Assembly (NCBI GenBank): GCA_964434535.1
Contig: CAYSWA010000013.1
Location: 1-62,565, forward strand
Direction of reading: 5' to 3'
Source of the DNA: SM23-32 sp964434535
GTDB lineage: Bacteria > Planctomycetota > Brocadiia > SM23-32
DNA length: 62,565 bases
Part shown: positions 1 through 7,825 of the stretch, piece by piece
Layout of the letters: the number at the start of each line of letters is the position of its first letter
Position numbering within the stretch: position 1 is the first letter of the stretch
Position numbers and translations under genes: made by a program
Notes under the pieces: model-generated
The model's database searches: none
Told to the model about the DNA's origin: nothing
What the model saw: only the letters and a program-made list of their open reading frames with translations

Positions 1-16
1 GGGCGCATCGGCGCCC
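1..16. terminator. possible terminator hairpin at the left edge
   Basis: A 6-bp perfect stem (GGGCGC, loop ATCG, GCGCCC) is followed by CCCTTC. It could end transcription from a gene lying left of the window. There is no clear T tract, so this is weak. Confidence 0.3.
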
Positions 17-67
17 CCTTCGGCCCCGACTACCCCCACAGCGCAAATGCCTTGGTCTACGCGAAGG

Positions 68-96
68 TTGACATGGGCCGGGGCTCTGCGTATAGT
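68..96 (+). promoter_or_regulatory. sigma-70-type promoter of the V-ATPase operon
   Basis: TTGACA at 68-73, a 17-bp spacer, and TATAGT at 91-96. The predicted start site near 103 leaves a leader of about 53 nt before the first gene. No other comparable promoter is seen before the ATPase genes, so the operon is probably driven from here. Confidence 0.75.
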
Positions 97-155
97 GTCC
101 CTATTGCGTTCCTCCGCTGTTCCGCGACCGTGCTTCCCCGGGACGGACCCCGTCC

Positions 156-617
156 ATGGACCTGACAACGCTGCTGAGCACCGAGGCCGTCAAGGTTCCG
201 ATGGAGGCCTACGACAAGGAGGAGGCGATCGCCGAACTCCTTGAGCTGCTGGTGCGCAGCGGCAGCGTGGCCGAGCGCGAGCAGGCGCTCCAGGCCCTCT
301 ACCAGCGCGAGGAGAAGGGCAGCACCGGCATCGGCGGCGGCGTCGCCATCCCGCACGCCAAGTGCGAGGAGATGGACGGCGTGGCCCTGGCCGTCGGCGT
401 GAGCCGCGACGGGATCGAGTTCGACGCCGTCGACGACGAGCCGGTCCACGTGGTCTTCCTGGTCATGGCCGAGGCGCACAACCCGGGGCCGAACGTGGAG
501 ACGCTGGCGGAGATCGGCAACCTGATGCAGGTGCCCGGCGTCTACAAGGACATGGTCGAGGCGCCCGACGCGGCGGCCCTGATCCGCATCATCGACGAGG
601 CACAGGTCGAGCAATGA
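156..617 (+). CDS. PTS EIIA (fructose/Ntr type) domain protein
   Basis: A 153-residue single-domain protein of the PTS_EIIA type-2 family (EIIA-Fru / PtsN). The phosphoacceptor histidine motif is clear: GGGVAIPHAK with His67. The following stretch (VALAVGVSRDGIEFDAVDD, then VHVVFLVMA) is the conserved family core. EIIA proteins accept phosphate from HPr; stand-alone ones often act as regulators rather than sugar importers. No EIIB, EIIC, HPr or EI gene lies nearby. It is the first gene of the V-ATPase operon and its stop overlaps the next start (ATGA), so it is translationally coupled to an ATPase stalk subunit. A role in tuning the ATPase to energy state is inference. Confidence 0.9.
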   Translation: MDLTTLLSTEAVKVPMEAYDKEEAIAELLELLVRSGSVAEREQALQALYQREEKGSTGIGGGVAIPHAKCEEMDGVALAVGVSRDGIEFDAVDDEPVHVVFLVMAEAHNPGPNVETLAEIGNLMQVPGVYKDMVEAPDAAALIRIIDEAQVEQ

Positions 618-937
618 GCGAGACGATCCAGAGGCTGCTGGAGATCGAGCAGCAGGCCCGGCGCATCATCGAGGAGGCCGAGGAGGACGCCGACCGCATC
701 GTGGCCGAGGCCCGCGAGCAGGCCCGGCGCATCCGCAGCGAGGGGCGGGAGGATGCCCGCCAGCGCGCCCAGGAGATGATCGACCGGAACGCCGAGGAGC
801 TCCGCCGGCAGCGCCGCCGCCGCGTGCGCGAAGAGCAGGAGCGCCTGCCCTCGCCCGAAGACCTCGCCCCCGAGAAGCTGGACGAGGCCGCGCGGCTCGC
901 CGTCCGCGTGATCGCCTACGGGGACGAGGAGGCCTGA
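614..937 (+). CDS. V/A-type ATPase peripheral stalk subunit H-like coiled coil
   Basis: A 107-residue, highly charged protein. Residues about 5-80 form one long coiled coil rich in Glu, Arg, Ala and Gln, and the C-terminal ~25 residues look globular (KLDEAARLAVRVIAYG). This size and layout match the subunit H/G-type stalk proteins (AhaH/NtpF) that pair with subunit E to make the peripheral stator. Its ATG overlaps the upstream stop by 4 bp and it precedes the subunit C gene. Sequence similarity within coiled coils is weak evidence, so the assignment leans on context: the other ATPase subunits are all accounted for. Confidence 0.8.
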   Translation: MSETIQRLLEIEQQARRIIEEAEEDADRIVAEAREQARRIRSEGREDARQRAQEMIDRNAEELRRQRRRRVREEQERLPSPEDLAPEKLDEAARLAVRVIAYGDEEA

Positions 938-993
938 GCCGGCGCACGCCGGGCGGGCCTGCATGCCTGCGCAACGCCCGCAGCGGTGGAGCG

Positions 994-2040
994 ATGAACA
1001 GAGCCTCGCCAGCCCGGGGGCCGGCAGCGCTCGGCACCCCCTTCGAGTTCCTCAACGCCAAGCTGCGGGGCCGCCGCGCGCTCATCTACGCCGGCGAGCG
1101 CCTGCGCCAGCTCACCAGCGCCGACAGCCCCGCCGAGCTGGCCGACCGGCTCTACCGCCGCCACGACGTGCGCAGCGCCGAGGAGCTGGAGCGCCGCCTC
1201 AGCGCCGAATGCGCGGCGGAGCTCGCCTCGCTGCTGCCCTACCTGGAGGGGGCCTACCGCGCCCTTCACGCCGCCCTGCTGGACTTCTGGCGCGTCGAGA
1301 ACCTCAAAGTGCTGCTGCGCCTGCTGGGCAGGACGACGGAGGTGGACCCTGAGCTGTACCTGATCGAGCTGCCGCCCGCCCTGGCGCTGCCGGCGGGCGC
1401 CCTGAGCGAAGCGGAGAGCGCGCGGGAGTTCGTGGAGCGCATCCCCCTGGCGGCGGTGAAGCAATCGGCCCTTGCCGCGCTGGCCGCCTACCGCGAGACG
1501 GGGCAGCGGGCCCGCCTGGAGATGGCCTTGGACAGGGGCTACTGGCGGGGGGTATGGGATGCGGTGGAGGCGCTGCCCGCCCGCCGGGCCGCCCGCTGCG
1601 TCGAGCCGGTGCGCCGGGAGGCCGAGGCGATGCGCCTGCTCGGCACGCTGCGCGCCGCCGGCACCTACGATATGGCTTGGGAGGAGTGGGTGGACCTGCT
1701 CCCGCCGGGCGGGGAGCGCGCCCCGACGGCGGCGCTGCGCCAGGTGCACGCCCGGCCGACGGTGGAGTTCGCGCGGGAGCGGCTCCCGTGGGTGGACGCG
1801 GCGCTGCGCCGCCACGTGCCGCCGGGCGAGCCGGCCGACCTGTGGCGCCTGGAGGAGGCGCTCTGGCACGAGGTGGCCCGCGCGGCCGACAGGCAGTATT
1901 ACCGCCGGATGAGCGGGCCGGCCGTGCTGGTCAGCTACTACTACCTGAAGCGCGAGGAGCTGCGCCACCTGCTCGGCATCACGCAGATGGTGCGCTACGG
2001 CAAGGGCGAGCGCGAGTTCAGCGAATACCTGGAGCTCTGA
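994..2040 (+). CDS. atpC: V/A-type ATP synthase subunit C (AC39/d family)
   Basis: 348 residues, the usual size for V-ATPase subunit C/d, the conical cap that links the central rotor stalk to the membrane ring. The all-helical pattern and family signatures are visible: AKLRGRRALIYAGERLRQL near the start, DFWRVENLKVLLRLLGR in the middle, and a C-terminal VLVSYYYLKREELRHLLGI that recurs in this family. The start has moderate support (GGTGGAGCG upstream). It lies 56 bp after the stalk gene and 2 bp before subunit I. Confidence 0.9.
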   Translation: MNRASPARGPAALGTPFEFLNAKLRGRRALIYAGERLRQLTSADSPAELADRLYRRHDVRSAEELERRLSAECAAELASLLPYLEGAYRALHAALLDFWRVENLKVLLRLLGRTTEVDPELYLIELPPALALPAGALSEAESAREFVERIPLAAVKQSALAALAAYRETGQRARLEMALDRGYWRGVWDAVEALPARRAARCVEPVRREAEAMRLLGTLRAAGTYDMAWEEWVDLLPPGGERAPTAALRQVHARPTVEFARERLPWVDAALRRHVPPGEPADLWRLEEALWHEVARAADRQYYRRMSGPAVLVSYYYLKREELRHLLGITQMVRYGKGEREFSEYLEL

Positions 2041-2042
2041 GC

Positions 2043-4040
2043 ATGCTGAGTCCGGCGGCCATGCGCAAGCTGCGCATCTTCGTGCTCGAGCGCGACCTGG
2101 ACGAGGTGACCCGGCGGCTCGGGCGGCTCGGCATCGTGCACCTGCGCAGCAGCGTCGAAGGGAGCGAGGGCCTGCTGGAACCCGAGCGGCTCGGGGACCG
2201 GATCGACCGCTGCCGCCGGCTCTCCGAGCGCGTAGAGGAGCTGCTGGCCGCGCTCGACATCCCGGCCGGGCGGGCCCGGGGCCCCGAGCCCGAGTCCCTG
2301 CCCCCCGTCGAGCATATCCAGGCGCTGGTGGACACGCTCTCCTCGGCCGTCGAGCGGGACAGGTCGGCCTTGCAGTCCGCCCGCGAAGCCCTGCGCGACA
2401 CGGAGGAGACGCTCGAGGAGCTGGCGCCGCTGAAGGACGCCGGCGGCTCGCTGCGCCCGCTGATGGACTCGGACCTGGTGGAGGCACGTGCCGGCACAGT
2501 GGCGCGCGGGGAGCTGGGCCCGCTCCGCGCGGCCATGCCGCAGGGTGCGCTGATCGTCCCGCTGGAAGGCGCCCGAGCCGGGGGGGAGAGGGCATTCGTG
2601 CTGGCGGTCGGGGCGCGGCGCCGGCGCTTTGCCATGGAGACGGCGCTCGCGGAGCACGGGTTCGAGCAGAAGGAGCTCCCTCCCTTGAGCGGGCGGACCC
2701 CCGCCGAGGTCTACCGCGAGGTGCTGGCCCGCCGGCAGGAGCTGGAGGGGCGCGTGGCGGCGCTGCGGCGCGAGCTGCGGGCCAGGGGCCGCCCGCACGC
2801 CCCGCAGCTCCAGCAGGCGGGCGCGGCGCTGGACATGCATCGGAAGATCCTCTCCGCCCAGCAGCAGTTCGCCACCACGTGGGCGACCGCCGTGATCAGC
2901 GGCTGGGTTCCGACCAAGAAGGTGGACGAGCTGCGCGCCGCGGTGGAGAAAGTCACCGGCGGCCAGGCCGTCATCGAGGTCGAGCGCCCCGATAGAGAGG
3001 ACCTGGAGGCCGGCCGCGTCCCCAGCTACGTGGTCAACCGCCCCTTTCTCGCCCCGTTCGAGCGGCTGGTCAACGGCTACGGCGTCGCCTCCTACACGGA
3101 GCTGGAGCCGACGGCGCTCTTCGCGGCCACCTTCCTGCTGATGGTCGGGCTGATCTTCGGCGACCTCGGCCACGGGCTCCTGCTGCTGGGGATCGGGCTG
3201 GCGCTGAAGCGCAAGGCGCGGGGCGGATTGCTGCGCGACCTGGGCCACGTGGTGGCCGTGGCGGGCGGGGCGAGCGCGCTGTTCGGCACGTTTTTCCAGG
3301 GCTCGTTTTTCGGCAAGTCGCTCTCCGAGCTCGGCTTCCCCTTGACGCTGGGGCTGGAGCCCCTGACGTTCGAAGCCGGGGCGAGCGCTGCCACCCACGC
3401 CGTGATCCGTTACATCGCGCTTTCGCTCGCCCTTGGCGCCGTGCTGATCAGCCTCGGCAGCATTCTGAACGTGCTGAACTGCCTGCGCCGGGGCGACCTG
3501 GAGGAAGGGCTGCTGGGCAGGTTCGGCGGGGCCGGGCTGGTCTCCTACTGGGGCGCGATGGCCGTGGGGCTGAAGCTGGCCCTGGTCGGGCGCGGCCCGA
3601 CGGACGCCTACCTGGCCGGCGGCCTGGTGGTGGCGCCGCTGGCGCTGGTGGCGCTGCGCGAGCCGCTCTACAACCTGCTGGGCCGGGGACGAGTCGCCTG
3701 GGAGGAGGGCGCCCTGATGGGCCTGATGGGCGGGCTGATCGAGGCGCTCGAGACGGTCATCACCTACGCGGCGAACACGTTCTCGTTTTTGCGCGTGGCG
3801 GCCTTCGCGTTGAGCCACTGCGCGCTGTCCTATACCATATTCGTCTTGCTGGACGTGGTGGACGACCTGCCGGGGGGAGCGGCCTGGGCGGCGATCGTCT
3901 TCGTGGCGGGCACGGCGTTCGTAATCGGTATGGAGGGCCTGATCGTGGGCATCCAGGTCGTGCGGCTCGAGTACTACGAGTTCTTCACCAAGTTCTTTCG
4001 CGGCGAGGGCGTCCGCTACGAGCCCTTCCGCCTGCAGTAG
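2043..4040 (+). CDS. atpI: V/A-type ATP synthase subunit I (a-subunit)
   Basis: 665 residues. The N-terminal half (to about 330) is soluble with long coiled-coil arms; the C-terminal half is membrane-embedded with about seven hydrophobic segments, starting near residue 355 (ALFAATFLLMVGLIFGDLGHG, a strongly conserved family motif). The last third carries NTFSFLRVAAFALSH, containing the Arg of the ion half-channel that faces the ring glutamate. This subunit forms the two ion half-channels and anchors the peripheral stalks. The ATG at 2043 follows the subunit C stop almost directly; an internal Met seven codons on (MRKLRIF) is an alternative start. Confidence 0.95.
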   Translation: MLSPAAMRKLRIFVLERDLDEVTRRLGRLGIVHLRSSVEGSEGLLEPERLGDRIDRCRRLSERVEELLAALDIPAGRARGPEPESLPPVEHIQALVDTLSSAVERDRSALQSAREALRDTEETLEELAPLKDAGGSLRPLMDSDLVEARAGTVARGELGPLRAAMPQGALIVPLEGARAGGERAFVLAVGARRRRFAMETALAEHGFEQKELPPLSGRTPAEVYREVLARRQELEGRVAALRRELRARGRPHAPQLQQAGAALDMHRKILSAQQQFATTWATAVISGWVPTKKVDELRAAVEKVTGGQAVIEVERPDREDLEAGRVPSYVVNRPFLAPFERLVNGYGVASYTELEPTALFAATFLLMVGLIFGDLGHGLLLLGIGLALKRKARGGLLRDLGHVVAVAGGASALFGTFFQGSFFGKSLSELGFPLTLGLEPLTFEAGASAATHAVIRYIALSLALGAVLISLGSILNVLNCLRRGDLEEGLLGRFGGAGLVSYWGAMAVGLKLALVGRGPTDAYLAGGLVVAPLALVALREPLYNLLGRGRVAWEEGALMGLMGGLIEALETVITYAANTFSFLRVAAFALSHCALSYTIFVLLDVVDDLPGGAAWAAIVFVAGTAFVIGMEGLIVGIQVVRLEYYEFFTKFFRGEGVRYEPFRLQ

Positions 4041-4091
4041 GCTGGCTGAGACGGGCGACGATCCACTGGCACCGATAGGCGAGGAGAACCC

Positions 4092-4439
4092 GTGAGACTG
4101 ACAAGGACAAGGAGAAGGGGTCCGGGCCGGGCGCTGGCGCTGCTGCTGGCGGCCGGCTGGGTCGCGCTGGCGGCGGGGGCCGCCCCCGCCTTCGCCGGCA
4201 CCGGTGGCGGCGAGGCCGCCGCTGCGGTGCGCTGGGACCTGGCCGTGGGCATGGCCGCCGCGATCGGGCTCTCGTGCCTGGCGGCGGCCTACGCCGTGGC
4301 CAAAGTCGGGGCCGCCGCGCTCGGCGCGGCCAGCGAGAGGCCGGAGCTGCTGACCCGGAGCCTCGTCTTCGTGGCGCTCGGCGAGGGGCTGGCGGTCTTC
4401 GGCTTCCTGGTGGCGCTGCTGCTGTGGCTCCAGTTCTGA
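4092..4439 (+). CDS. atpK: V/A-type ATP synthase subunit K (rotor ring proteolipid)
   Basis: 115 residues, GTG start with GAGGAGAA upstream. A signal-like N-terminal hydrophobic segment (about 13-35) ending in PAFAG is followed by two transmembrane helices (about 50-75 and 90-113) with the polar loop SERPEL, so the mature protein is a one-hairpin c-type subunit. The ion-binding carboxylate is Glu98 (VALGEGLAVFGF). The residue after it is Gly and the residue five on is Phe103, where Na+-binding rings usually carry Ser/Thr and Tyr; this leans towards proton coupling (inference). It lies 51 bp after subunit I. Confidence 0.92.
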   Translation: MRLTRTRRRGPGRALALLLAAGWVALAAGAAPAFAGTGGGEAAAAVRWDLAVGMAAAIGLSCLAAAYAVAKVGAAALGAASERPELLTRSLVFVALGEGLAVFGFLVALLLWLQF

Positions 4440-4448
4440 GGCCGGACG

Positions 4449-4754
4449 ATGCAGTTCTACGTCGTGGCCGACGCCGACACGGTGCAGGGCTTCCGCTACG
4501 CCGGCATCGAGGGCCGGGCCGTGGCCTCGCCCGAGGAGGCCGGCGAGGAGCTGGAGCGGCTCGCCTCCGAGCAGGCGGAGCTGATCGTAATCACCACCGA
4601 GCAGATCGCCAACGCGATGCGGGAGGTGGTCAGCCGCATCCGGTTCAGCGAGGAGCTGCCGCTGATCGTGGAGATACCCGGCCCCGAGGGGCCGAGCGAG
4701 CAGAGCCCCTCGCTGCTGAAGATGATCCGCGAGGCGATCGGCATCCGCTTCTGA
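4449..4754 (+). CDS. atpF: V/A-type ATP synthase subunit F
   Basis: 101 residues, the standard size for subunit F, a small CheY-like fold that binds the central rotor shaft with subunit D. The start MQFYVVADADTVQGFRYAG and the core ELIVITTEQIAN ... LPLIVEIPGPEGP are family hallmarks. It begins 9 bp after subunit K. In a standard operon subunit E or A would follow closely; here the gene is followed at once by the inserted GxxExxY cassette. Confidence 0.93.
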   Translation: MQFYVVADADTVQGFRYAGIEGRAVASPEEAGEELERLASEQAELIVITTEQIANAMREVVSRIRFSEELPLIVEIPGPEGPSEQSPSLLKMIREAIGIRF

Positions 4755-4755
4755 G

Positions 4756-4808
4756 ACGGCATACGGCTCTAACCGCAGAGAACGCAGAGGAAGCGGAGAT
4801 GGGAACGG
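4756..4808 (+). repeat. 53-bp direct repeat, copy 1
   Basis: It matches 4871-4923 at 51 of 53 positions, offset 115 bp. It covers the left terminal repeat and the first codons of the cassette gene. Copy 1 leads into an abortive frame (ATG at 4799, stop at 4862-4864, 21 residues) that begins MGTA like the real protein and then diverges. This looks like a partial tandem duplication of the element's left end. Confidence 0.85.
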
Positions 4809-4870
4809 CGCAGAAGCTCAGCCAAACGGCCGGGGTGATGGACGGCCCCGCCATGCGTATCTGATACGCC

Positions 4871-4923
4871 ACGGCATACGGCTCTGAGCGCAGAGAACGC
4901 AGAGGAAGCGGAGATGGGAACGG
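4871..4923 (+). repeat. 53-bp direct repeat, copy 2
   Basis: The copy that leads into the intact GxxExxY gene. It contains the gene's ribosome-binding region (GCGGAG before ATG 4914). The two differences from copy 1 are in the segment GCTCTGAGCGCAG versus GCTCTAACCGCAG. Copy 1 is the one that best matches the right-hand inverted repeat. Confidence 0.85.
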
Positions 4924-5354
4924 CCGACGACCTCAACCGGACCACCGAGGCCGTAGTGGGCGCGGCGATCGATGTGCATCGCGCGCTGGGACCCGGCCTG
5001 CTGGAGGCGGCCTATGAGGCGGCGCTGGAGTACGAGTTGAGGGACAAGGGGCGGCGTGTAGAGCGGCAGAAGGGCCTGCCCGTCGTCTACCGGGGCGTCG
5101 AACTGGACTGCGGTTACCGGGTGGACTTGCTCGTGGAAGGAAACGTGGTGGTGGAGGTCAAAGCCGTGGAAGCCATTTCGCCCATCCACACCGCCCAGGT
5201 GCTCTCGTATCTGAAGATGTCCGGATGCCGCGTGGGGTTGCCGCTCAACTTCAACGTGCGTCTGATGAAGGACGGAGTGCACCGCGTCGTCGACCGCTTC
5301 CCGGACGGCGTGGCGAACCGGGCGCCCGATTCCCCAAGGAAGGGACGTGCTTGA
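4914..5354 (+). CDS. GxxExxY family protein (PD-(D/E)XK nuclease-like)
   Basis: 146 residues. The family-naming motif is GPGLLEAAYEAALEYEL, preceded by VVGAAIDVHRALGPG. A nuclease-like core follows: VELDCGYRVDLLVEGNVVVEVKAV, in which Asp and the E-x-K pair match the PD-(D/E)XK active-site arrangement. The last ~20 residues (FPDGVANRAPDSPRKGRA) are outside the conserved domain. The family (TIGR04256) is common and often multicopy in Planctomycetes and Verrucomicrobia; its biological role is unknown. The gene lies inside an inverted-repeat-bounded block interrupting the ATPase operon. Confidence 0.9.
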   Translation: MGTADDLNRTTEAVVGAAIDVHRALGPGLLEAAYEAALEYELRDKGRRVERQKGLPVVYRGVELDCGYRVDLLVEGNVVVEVKAVEAISPIHTAQVLSYLKMSGCRVGLPLNFNVRLMKDGVHRVVDRFPDGVANRAPDSPRKGRA

Positions 5355-5374
5355 GCGCCGTTACCCTCAGCGAT

Positions 5375-5392
5375 CTCTGCGCTCTCTGCGGT
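5375..5392 (-). repeat. right terminal inverted repeat of the GxxExxY cassette
   Basis: CTCTGCGCTCTCTGCGGT, the reverse complement of the left-end sequence at 4772-4789 with one mismatch. It lies 20 bp after the GxxExxY stop and 25 bp before subunit E. Confidence 0.75.
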
Positions 5393-5417
5393 AAGAGGCC
5401 GTTACCGGTGAGGTGAG

Positions 5418-6059
5418 ATGGGCAACGAAGAGGACGCGCTGGCCAGGGAGATCGTCGCCGACGCGCGCAAGCGCGCCGAGCGCGCGCGCCGACGCGCCGA
5501 GCGCGAGGCCGAGGAGCTGATCGCCGAGGCCGAGCGCAACGCCGAGGCCGAGCGCAAGCGCGCCCTGGCCGACGCCGAACGCCGCATCGAGCACGAGCGC
5601 GAGCTGAACGAGGCCCGCACCGCCCAGCAGATCGCCCGCCTGCGCCTGCGCCTGCGCCAGCAGATGCTTCAGCGCGTGCGCGACGAGGCCGAGCGCCGCC
5701 TCGCCGGGCTGGCCGACGGTGCCGCGCACCGCGACTCGCTGGTGCGGCTCGCCGTGTTCGCCGTCGCCGCCATGGGGGGGGGCCGCTTCCGGCTGGCGCT
5801 GCGGGCCGCCGACCGCAACAACGGGGGCGAGGCCCTGGCGGCCGACGTGTGCGAGGCCGCGCGCCGCGAGCTGGGCCGCGCCATCGCCGCCGAGCCCACC
5901 GAGCGCGAACTGGAGGCCATCGGCGGCCTGACCGTCGAGAGCGCGGACGGCCACGAGATGGCCGACCAGACCTACGAGGCACGGCTGGAGCGGCTCTGGG
6001 ACGAGATCCGCCGCCGCCTCGCCGCCATGCTCCCCGACATGAACGGACCGGGCCAATGA
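5418..6059 (+). CDS. atpE: V/A-type ATP synthase subunit E
   Basis: 213 residues. The N-terminal half is a long charged coiled coil (ADARKRAERARRRAEREAEE...) and the C-terminal half (from about 115) is a mixed globular domain. This is the standard architecture of the subunit E stalk protein that pairs with the H-like coiled coil and caps the catalytic head. It has a good ribosome site (GAGGTGAG just before ATG) and its stop overlaps the subunit A start (ATGA). The ribosome site lies just outside the cassette's right repeat, so the insertion left translation of E intact. Confidence 0.9.
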   Translation: MGNEEDALAREIVADARKRAERARRRAEREAEELIAEAERNAEAERKRALADAERRIEHERELNEARTAQQIARLRLRLRQQMLQRVRDEAERRLAGLADGAAHRDSLVRLAVFAVAAMGGGRFRLALRAADRNNGGEALAADVCEAARRELGRAIAAEPTERELEAIGGLTVESADGHEMADQTYEARLERLWDEIRRRLAAMLPDMNGPGQ

Positions 6060-7825
6060 GCGCCATCACCGAGGCCGGCGCACTGACCCGCATCAGCGGC
6101 CCCATCGTCGAGGCCGAGGGCATGGCCCGCGCCCAGGCATACGAGGTGGTCCGCGTCGGCGAGCGGGGCCTGATCGGCGAGGTCATCAAGCTGGCCGGCG
6201 ACCTGGCGACGATCCAGGTCTACGAGAACACGGTCGGGCTGCGGCCCGGCGACGTTGTCGAGCGCACCGGCAGGCCCCTCTCGGTCGCGCTCGGGCCGGG
6301 GCTGCTGGGCAGCATCTTCGACGGCCTCCAGCGCCCGCTCGGCGCCATCGCCGAACGGCTCGGCCCTTTCCTTGAGCCGGGGGCCTCGGCGGAGCCGCTC
6401 GGCGAGGGGCGCCGCTGGGCCTTCGCGCCGCGCGTGAGCGAGGGGGAGGAGCTCGCCGCCGGGCAGGTCTTCGGCGTCGTGCAGGAGACCCAGAGCATCG
6501 AGCATCGCCTGCCGGTCCCCCCCGGGGAGAGGGGCAGGGTGGCCCGCATCGCCGAGGAGGGCGAGTGCGGCCTCGGCGAGGCGCTCTGCGTCCTGGAGGA
6601 CGGCCCCCGCCGGGCCGATCTGACCATGGCGCACTACTGGCCGGTGCGCCGGGCGCGCCCGTTCGCGCGGCGCAAGTCCAGCTCCCAGGTGCTGGTGACG
6701 GGCCAGCGGGTCATCGACACCTTCTTCCCCGTGGCGCGGGGCGGGGCGGCGGCCGTGCCGGGCGACTTCGGCACGGGCAAGACGATCCTCCAGCAGCAGC
6801 TCGCCAAGTGGAGCGACGCCGACATCATCGTCTACGTCGGCTGCGGGGAGCGGGGCAACGAGATGACCGACATCCTGCGCAGCTTCCCCGAGCTGCGCGA
6901 CCCCCACACGGGCCGCTCGCTGATGGAGCGCACGGTGCTGATCGCCAACACCTCGAACATGCCCGTGGCCGCCCGCGAGGTGAGCATCTACACCGGCATC
7001 ACCATCGCCGAGTACTACCGCGACATGGGCTACAACGTGGGCCTGATGGCCGACTCGACGAGCCGCTGGGCCGAGGCGCTGCGCGAGGCGAGCAGCCGAC
7101 TGGAGGAGATGCCGGCCGAGGAGGGCTTCCCCGCCTACCTGGCCGCCCGCCTGGCCCGCTTCTACGAGCGCGCCGGCTGCGTCGAGACCCTCGGCGGGCG
7201 CGACGGGAGCGTCACCGTGGTCGGCGCGGTCAGCCCCCCCGGGGGCGATTTCAGCGAGCCGGTCACCCAGCACACCACCCGCTTCACGCGCTGCTTCTGG
7301 GCGCTGGATGCCGAGCTGGCCCACTCCCGCCACTATCCCGCCATAGGCTGGCTGGAGAGCTACAGCCAGTACGTGGACGACGTGGCGGGCTGGTGGGATC
7401 AGCACAACCCCGACTGGCACGCCCAGCGCGAGGAGATGATGAACCTGCTCGGCGAGGAGGACGAGCTGCAGCAGATCGTGCGCCTGGTCGGCCAGGACGT
7501 GCTGCCCGACGCCCAGCGGCTGGTGCTGCTGGTGGCCGAGATGTTCAAGACCGGCTTCCTGCAGCAGAACGCCACCGACGAGGTGGACACCTACTGCTCG
7601 CCCCGCAAGCAAGTGCTGCTGTTGCGGGCGTTCGTCATGTTCTACCGCCGGGCAAGGGACGTGATCGAGGCCGGCGCGCCGGTGGCCCGCGTGCGCGAGC
7701 TGCCGATCGTCGGCGAGCTCCAGCGCGCCAGGTCCGAGATCCCCAATGACGACCAGGAGGGCCTGCTGGCCCTGACCAGCCGCCTCGACGACCAGCTCGC
7801 CGAGCTGGAGCGGGAGTACGCATGA
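6056..7825 (+). CDS. atpA: V/A-type ATP synthase catalytic subunit A
   Basis: 589 residues. Order: N-terminal beta barrel (ITRISGP-like start, TRISGPIVEAEGM), the A-specific non-homologous insert (about 110-190), then the nucleotide-binding domain. The P-loop GDFGTGKT is at 236-243 (Lys242), where GAFGSGKT is more usual. Also seen are YVGCGERGNEM and MADSTSRWAEALREAS (arginine-bearing catalytic region) and SPPGGDFSEPVT. It converts ATP hydrolysis or synthesis into rotation. The start overlaps the subunit E stop and the end overlaps the subunit B start. Confidence 0.97.
   Translation: MSAITEAGALTRISGPIVEAEGMARAQAYEVVRVGERGLIGEVIKLAGDLATIQVYENTVGLRPGDVVERTGRPLSVALGPGLLGSIFDGLQRPLGAIAERLGPFLEPGASAEPLGEGRRWAFAPRVSEGEELAAGQVFGVVQETQSIEHRLPVPPGERGRVARIAEEGECGLGEALCVLEDGPRRADLTMAHYWPVRRARPFARRKSSSQVLVTGQRVIDTFFPVARGGAAAVPGDFGTGKTILQQQLAKWSDADIIVYVGCGERGNEMTDILRSFPELRDPHTGRSLMERTVLIANTSNMPVAAREVSIYTGITIAEYYRDMGYNVGLMADSTSRWAEALREASSRLEEMPAEEGFPAYLAARLARFYERAGCVETLGGRDGSVTVVGAVSPPGGDFSEPVTQHTTRFTRCFWALDAELAHSRHYPAIGWLESYSQYVDDVAGWWDQHNPDWHAQREEMMNLLGEEDELQQIVRLVGQDVLPDAQRLVLLVAEMFKTGFLQQNATDEVDTYCSPRKQVLLLRAFVMFYRRARDVIEAGAPVARVRELPIVGELQRARSEIPNDDQEGLLALTSRLDDQLAELEREYA

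Larger units (their letters stand above)
4756..5404 (+). mobile_element. GxxExxY cassette with terminal inverted repeats, inside the V-ATPase operon
   Basis: About 650 bp between subunits F and E. The left end contains ACCGCAGAGAACGCAGAG (4772-4789). The right end, 5375-5392, is its reverse complement with 17 of 18 matches, and similarity continues outward (TACGGCTCTA on the left; AACGGCCTCTT, read in reverse complement, on the right). Removing the block would leave about 15 bp between atpF and atpE, normal for this operon. No transposase is encoded, so it would be a non-autonomous or recombination-spread unit. The orientation matches the operon. Confidence 0.7.
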
